From Chitinivibrionales bacterium (GTDB taxonomy: Bacteria; Fibrobacterota; Chitinivibrionia; Chitinivibrionales; WJKA01), in NCBI GenBank assembly GCA_014729375.1, contig WJKA01000387.1:1-7049 (forward strand): a DNA stretch of 7,049 nt. The letters are read 5' to 3'. The notes under the pieces are model-generated. The model saw only the letters and a program-made list of their open reading frames with translations. It was not told the origin of the DNA and searched no databases. Shown piece by piece: positions 5,800-7,049 of this stretch; positions within the stretch are counted from its first letter, which is position 1, and each line of letters starts with the position of its first letter. Both the position numbers and the translations under genes were made by a program.

Positions 5800-7049
5800 A
5801 TGATTAATCGCTTAATTTTTATTGCTTTGCTACTGGTTTCATATCAATATTGTATTGCAACCGACGGCATTGCGGTCTCGTGCCAGATCAATCACGGCAA
5901 TAACCGGACATATCTTCGACGGTTCATCATCAAGGATGACGATGTTGTTTCGATCGATACGCTTTACACCGCGCAGGTGTCGGGCGACAACGGCTGCAGG
6001 TGGGCCACACTCAATGTGGATGCAACAAAGGTCGCGTTTTTCCGGAAGAACCGGTCGGGGAAAATCTGGGTATCGGTAATGGATATTGACGGGTCCAACA
6101 GGGAAGATCTTGTTGAGGTTCAGGGACGGGGCAACGGCTACATGGAGTGGCCGATCGGTGATGAAATCTACTATAATGCAGCCAGCGGGCATAATATCGG
6201 GTGTCTTGACGACAGCAGATATTTTCGTAAAGTAAATGCGGTTACCGGTGATGACACCGAGCTGGCCACGCTCCAGTGCGATCTTGCCGAGTGGGGATGT
6301 GATATTTACGGTCAGAAGGCCACCATGGTTTTCGGAGAATGTCCGCCCTGCGACAACGGCGGGCGTGGCATTGCAGCATACGAATTTCCCGGTAACGGAA
6401 CGCTCGATTATCAAACAAAAATCGGGTGGGGCTGCGGCAACAGCATGGCACCGTCGGGCAATTATTTCTCCTACTGGACCGACTCCTGGCACAGTCAGCC
6501 GCAAATCCATACGCTCAACAGCGATTTCTCGACATCAAAGGAAATTCAAATGGCCCCTGCCGATTACAACGGCTGGGCGACCAACTCACCCTTTGATATT
6601 ACCTGCGGCTCTCAGTCGGGAATTACGATCGGTACGGGCGGTGAAGAGCCCAACTGGTCGTGCAACTCTGACCAGTGGGTGTGCTATCAGTTCGGATGGC
6701 CTCCAGAATCGCGTTTTCTCCGCTGCGGATCCAACACCACGCTGATTAACTGGCAGCAGGAACGGGCAATCATGGTCTCAAAAGACCATCGGGGGAAATG
6801 CATCTGGGATGTTGACGGTCAACAGTGTGACAGCCACTCGCAACAGCCGCGGCTCAGCAATGAAGCCGGCGATTTCTGGTGCGCCACTCCCGATGAGGTC
6901 AATGAAGACCTTCGCCAGTATGTCGATAACCAGTGGTTTGAACAATTGTCAAGTAACAGCATACAAACCGGGTTCAGCCGTAGCGGCTTTTATGGCCCGG
7001 ATATCAGCTTTGACGGAAAATACCTGCAATTGACATTCACTCAAAAGAC
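5800..7049 (+). CDS. Secreted cysteine-rich TolB-like repeat protein (3'-truncated by window edge)
   Basis: The frame opens at ATG 5800 and stays open to the right edge, giving the first 416 residues. AGAGAGGGG at 5784-5792 serves as the ribosome-binding site. The N-terminus is MINRLIFIALLLVSYQYCIA, a signal peptide with likely cleavage before TDG; YQYC is not a lipobox. The body has loosely repeated TolB/WD40-like units: ATLNVDATKVAFF then KIWVSVMDIDGSN (69-100), MEWPIGDEIYY (115-125), RKVNAVTGD (143-151), MAPSGNYFSYWTD (216-228) and DISFDGKYLQLTF (401-413). These fit the 'spDGk.iaf...iyvmdiDGsn' pattern of TolB-type propellers. Unusual are 16 cysteines (15 after the signal peptide), including CPPC at 181-184, and many tryptophans, which suggest disulphides in an exported protein. 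It is transcribed away from the DUF3160 operon. The exact role and the C-terminus are unknown. Confidence 0.88.
   Translation, partial: MINRLIFIALLLVSYQYCIATDGIAVSCQINHGNNRTYLRRFIIKDDDVVSIDTLYTAQVSGDNGCRWATLNVDATKVAFFRKNRSGKIWVSVMDIDGSNREDLVEVQGRGNGYMEWPIGDEIYYNAASGHNIGCLDDSRYFRKVNAVTGDDTELATLQCDLAEWGCDIYGQKATMVFGECPPCDNGGRGIAAYEFPGNGTLDYQTKIGWGCGNSMAPSGNYFSYWTDSWHSQPQIHTLNSDFSTSKEIQMAPADYNGWATNSPFDITCGSQSGITIGTGGEEPNWSCNSDQWVCYQFGWPPESRFLRCGSNTTLINWQQERAIMVSKDHRGKCIWDVDGQQCDSHSQQPRLSNEAGDFWCATPDEVNEDLRQYVDNQWFEQLSSNSIQTGFSRSGFYGPDISFDGKYLQLTFTQK

Noticed and set aside
5800..5862. Lipoprotein signal in the TolB-like protein (Cys 18)
   Set aside because: The residues before the cysteine (SYQYC) do not fit a lipobox; CIA before TDG fits a signal peptidase I site better.
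5839..6510. 223-codon open frame on the minus strand
   Set aside because: It is antisense to the TolB-like gene, which has a signal peptide, ribosome-binding site and recognisable repeats. The minus-strand frame has none of these.

Overview
The window looks like chromosomal DNA of a free-living Gram-negative-type bacterium of moderate GC content (about half by eye). Three of its four genes encode exported proteins rich in beta-structure. Two of these end in a short 'Y-x-x-DGRK ... GV(F/Y)' tail of the kind seen in the Bacteroidetes/Fibrobacterota (FCB) group. I infer an FCB-type lineage, perhaps close to Fibrobacterota/Chitinispirillia; this is a guess from protein style, not a phylogenetic result.

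Layout. (1) Positions 1-1097, + strand: the C-terminal half of a catalase-peroxidase (KatG), whose 5' end lies outside the window. (2) Positions 1098-1316: a convergent intergenic gap. It holds a strong hairpin flanked by A6 and T5, well placed to act as a terminator for both strands, and two smaller inverted repeats. (3) Positions 1317-5415, - strand: a two-gene operon. The upstream gene (2752-5415) encodes a secreted DUF3160 protein. The downstream gene (1317-2699) encodes a secreted beta-propeller-like protein. They are 52 bp apart, each with a good Shine-Dalgarno sequence. (4) Positions 5416-5799: a divergent intergenic region of about 384 bp. It has a candidate promoter for each side, a perfect ATTTGCAAAT palindrome nested in a larger inverted repeat, and further TGCAAAT copies. 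(5) Positions 5800-7049, + strand: the first 416 residues of a secreted, cysteine-rich, TolB-like repeat protein that runs off the right edge.

How the genes may work together. KatG is a cytoplasmic oxidative-stress enzyme and is probably unrelated to its neighbours. The DUF3160 and propeller genes are likely co-transcribed, and their products are both exported with similar C-terminal tails, so a shared location at the cell surface or outside the cell is a reasonable inference. The divergent TolB-like gene may share regulation through the palindrome-containing region. No function is known for DUF3160 proteins, so this cassette is the part of the window most worth following up. I found no tRNA, rRNA, CRISPR array, insertion sequence or phage gene.
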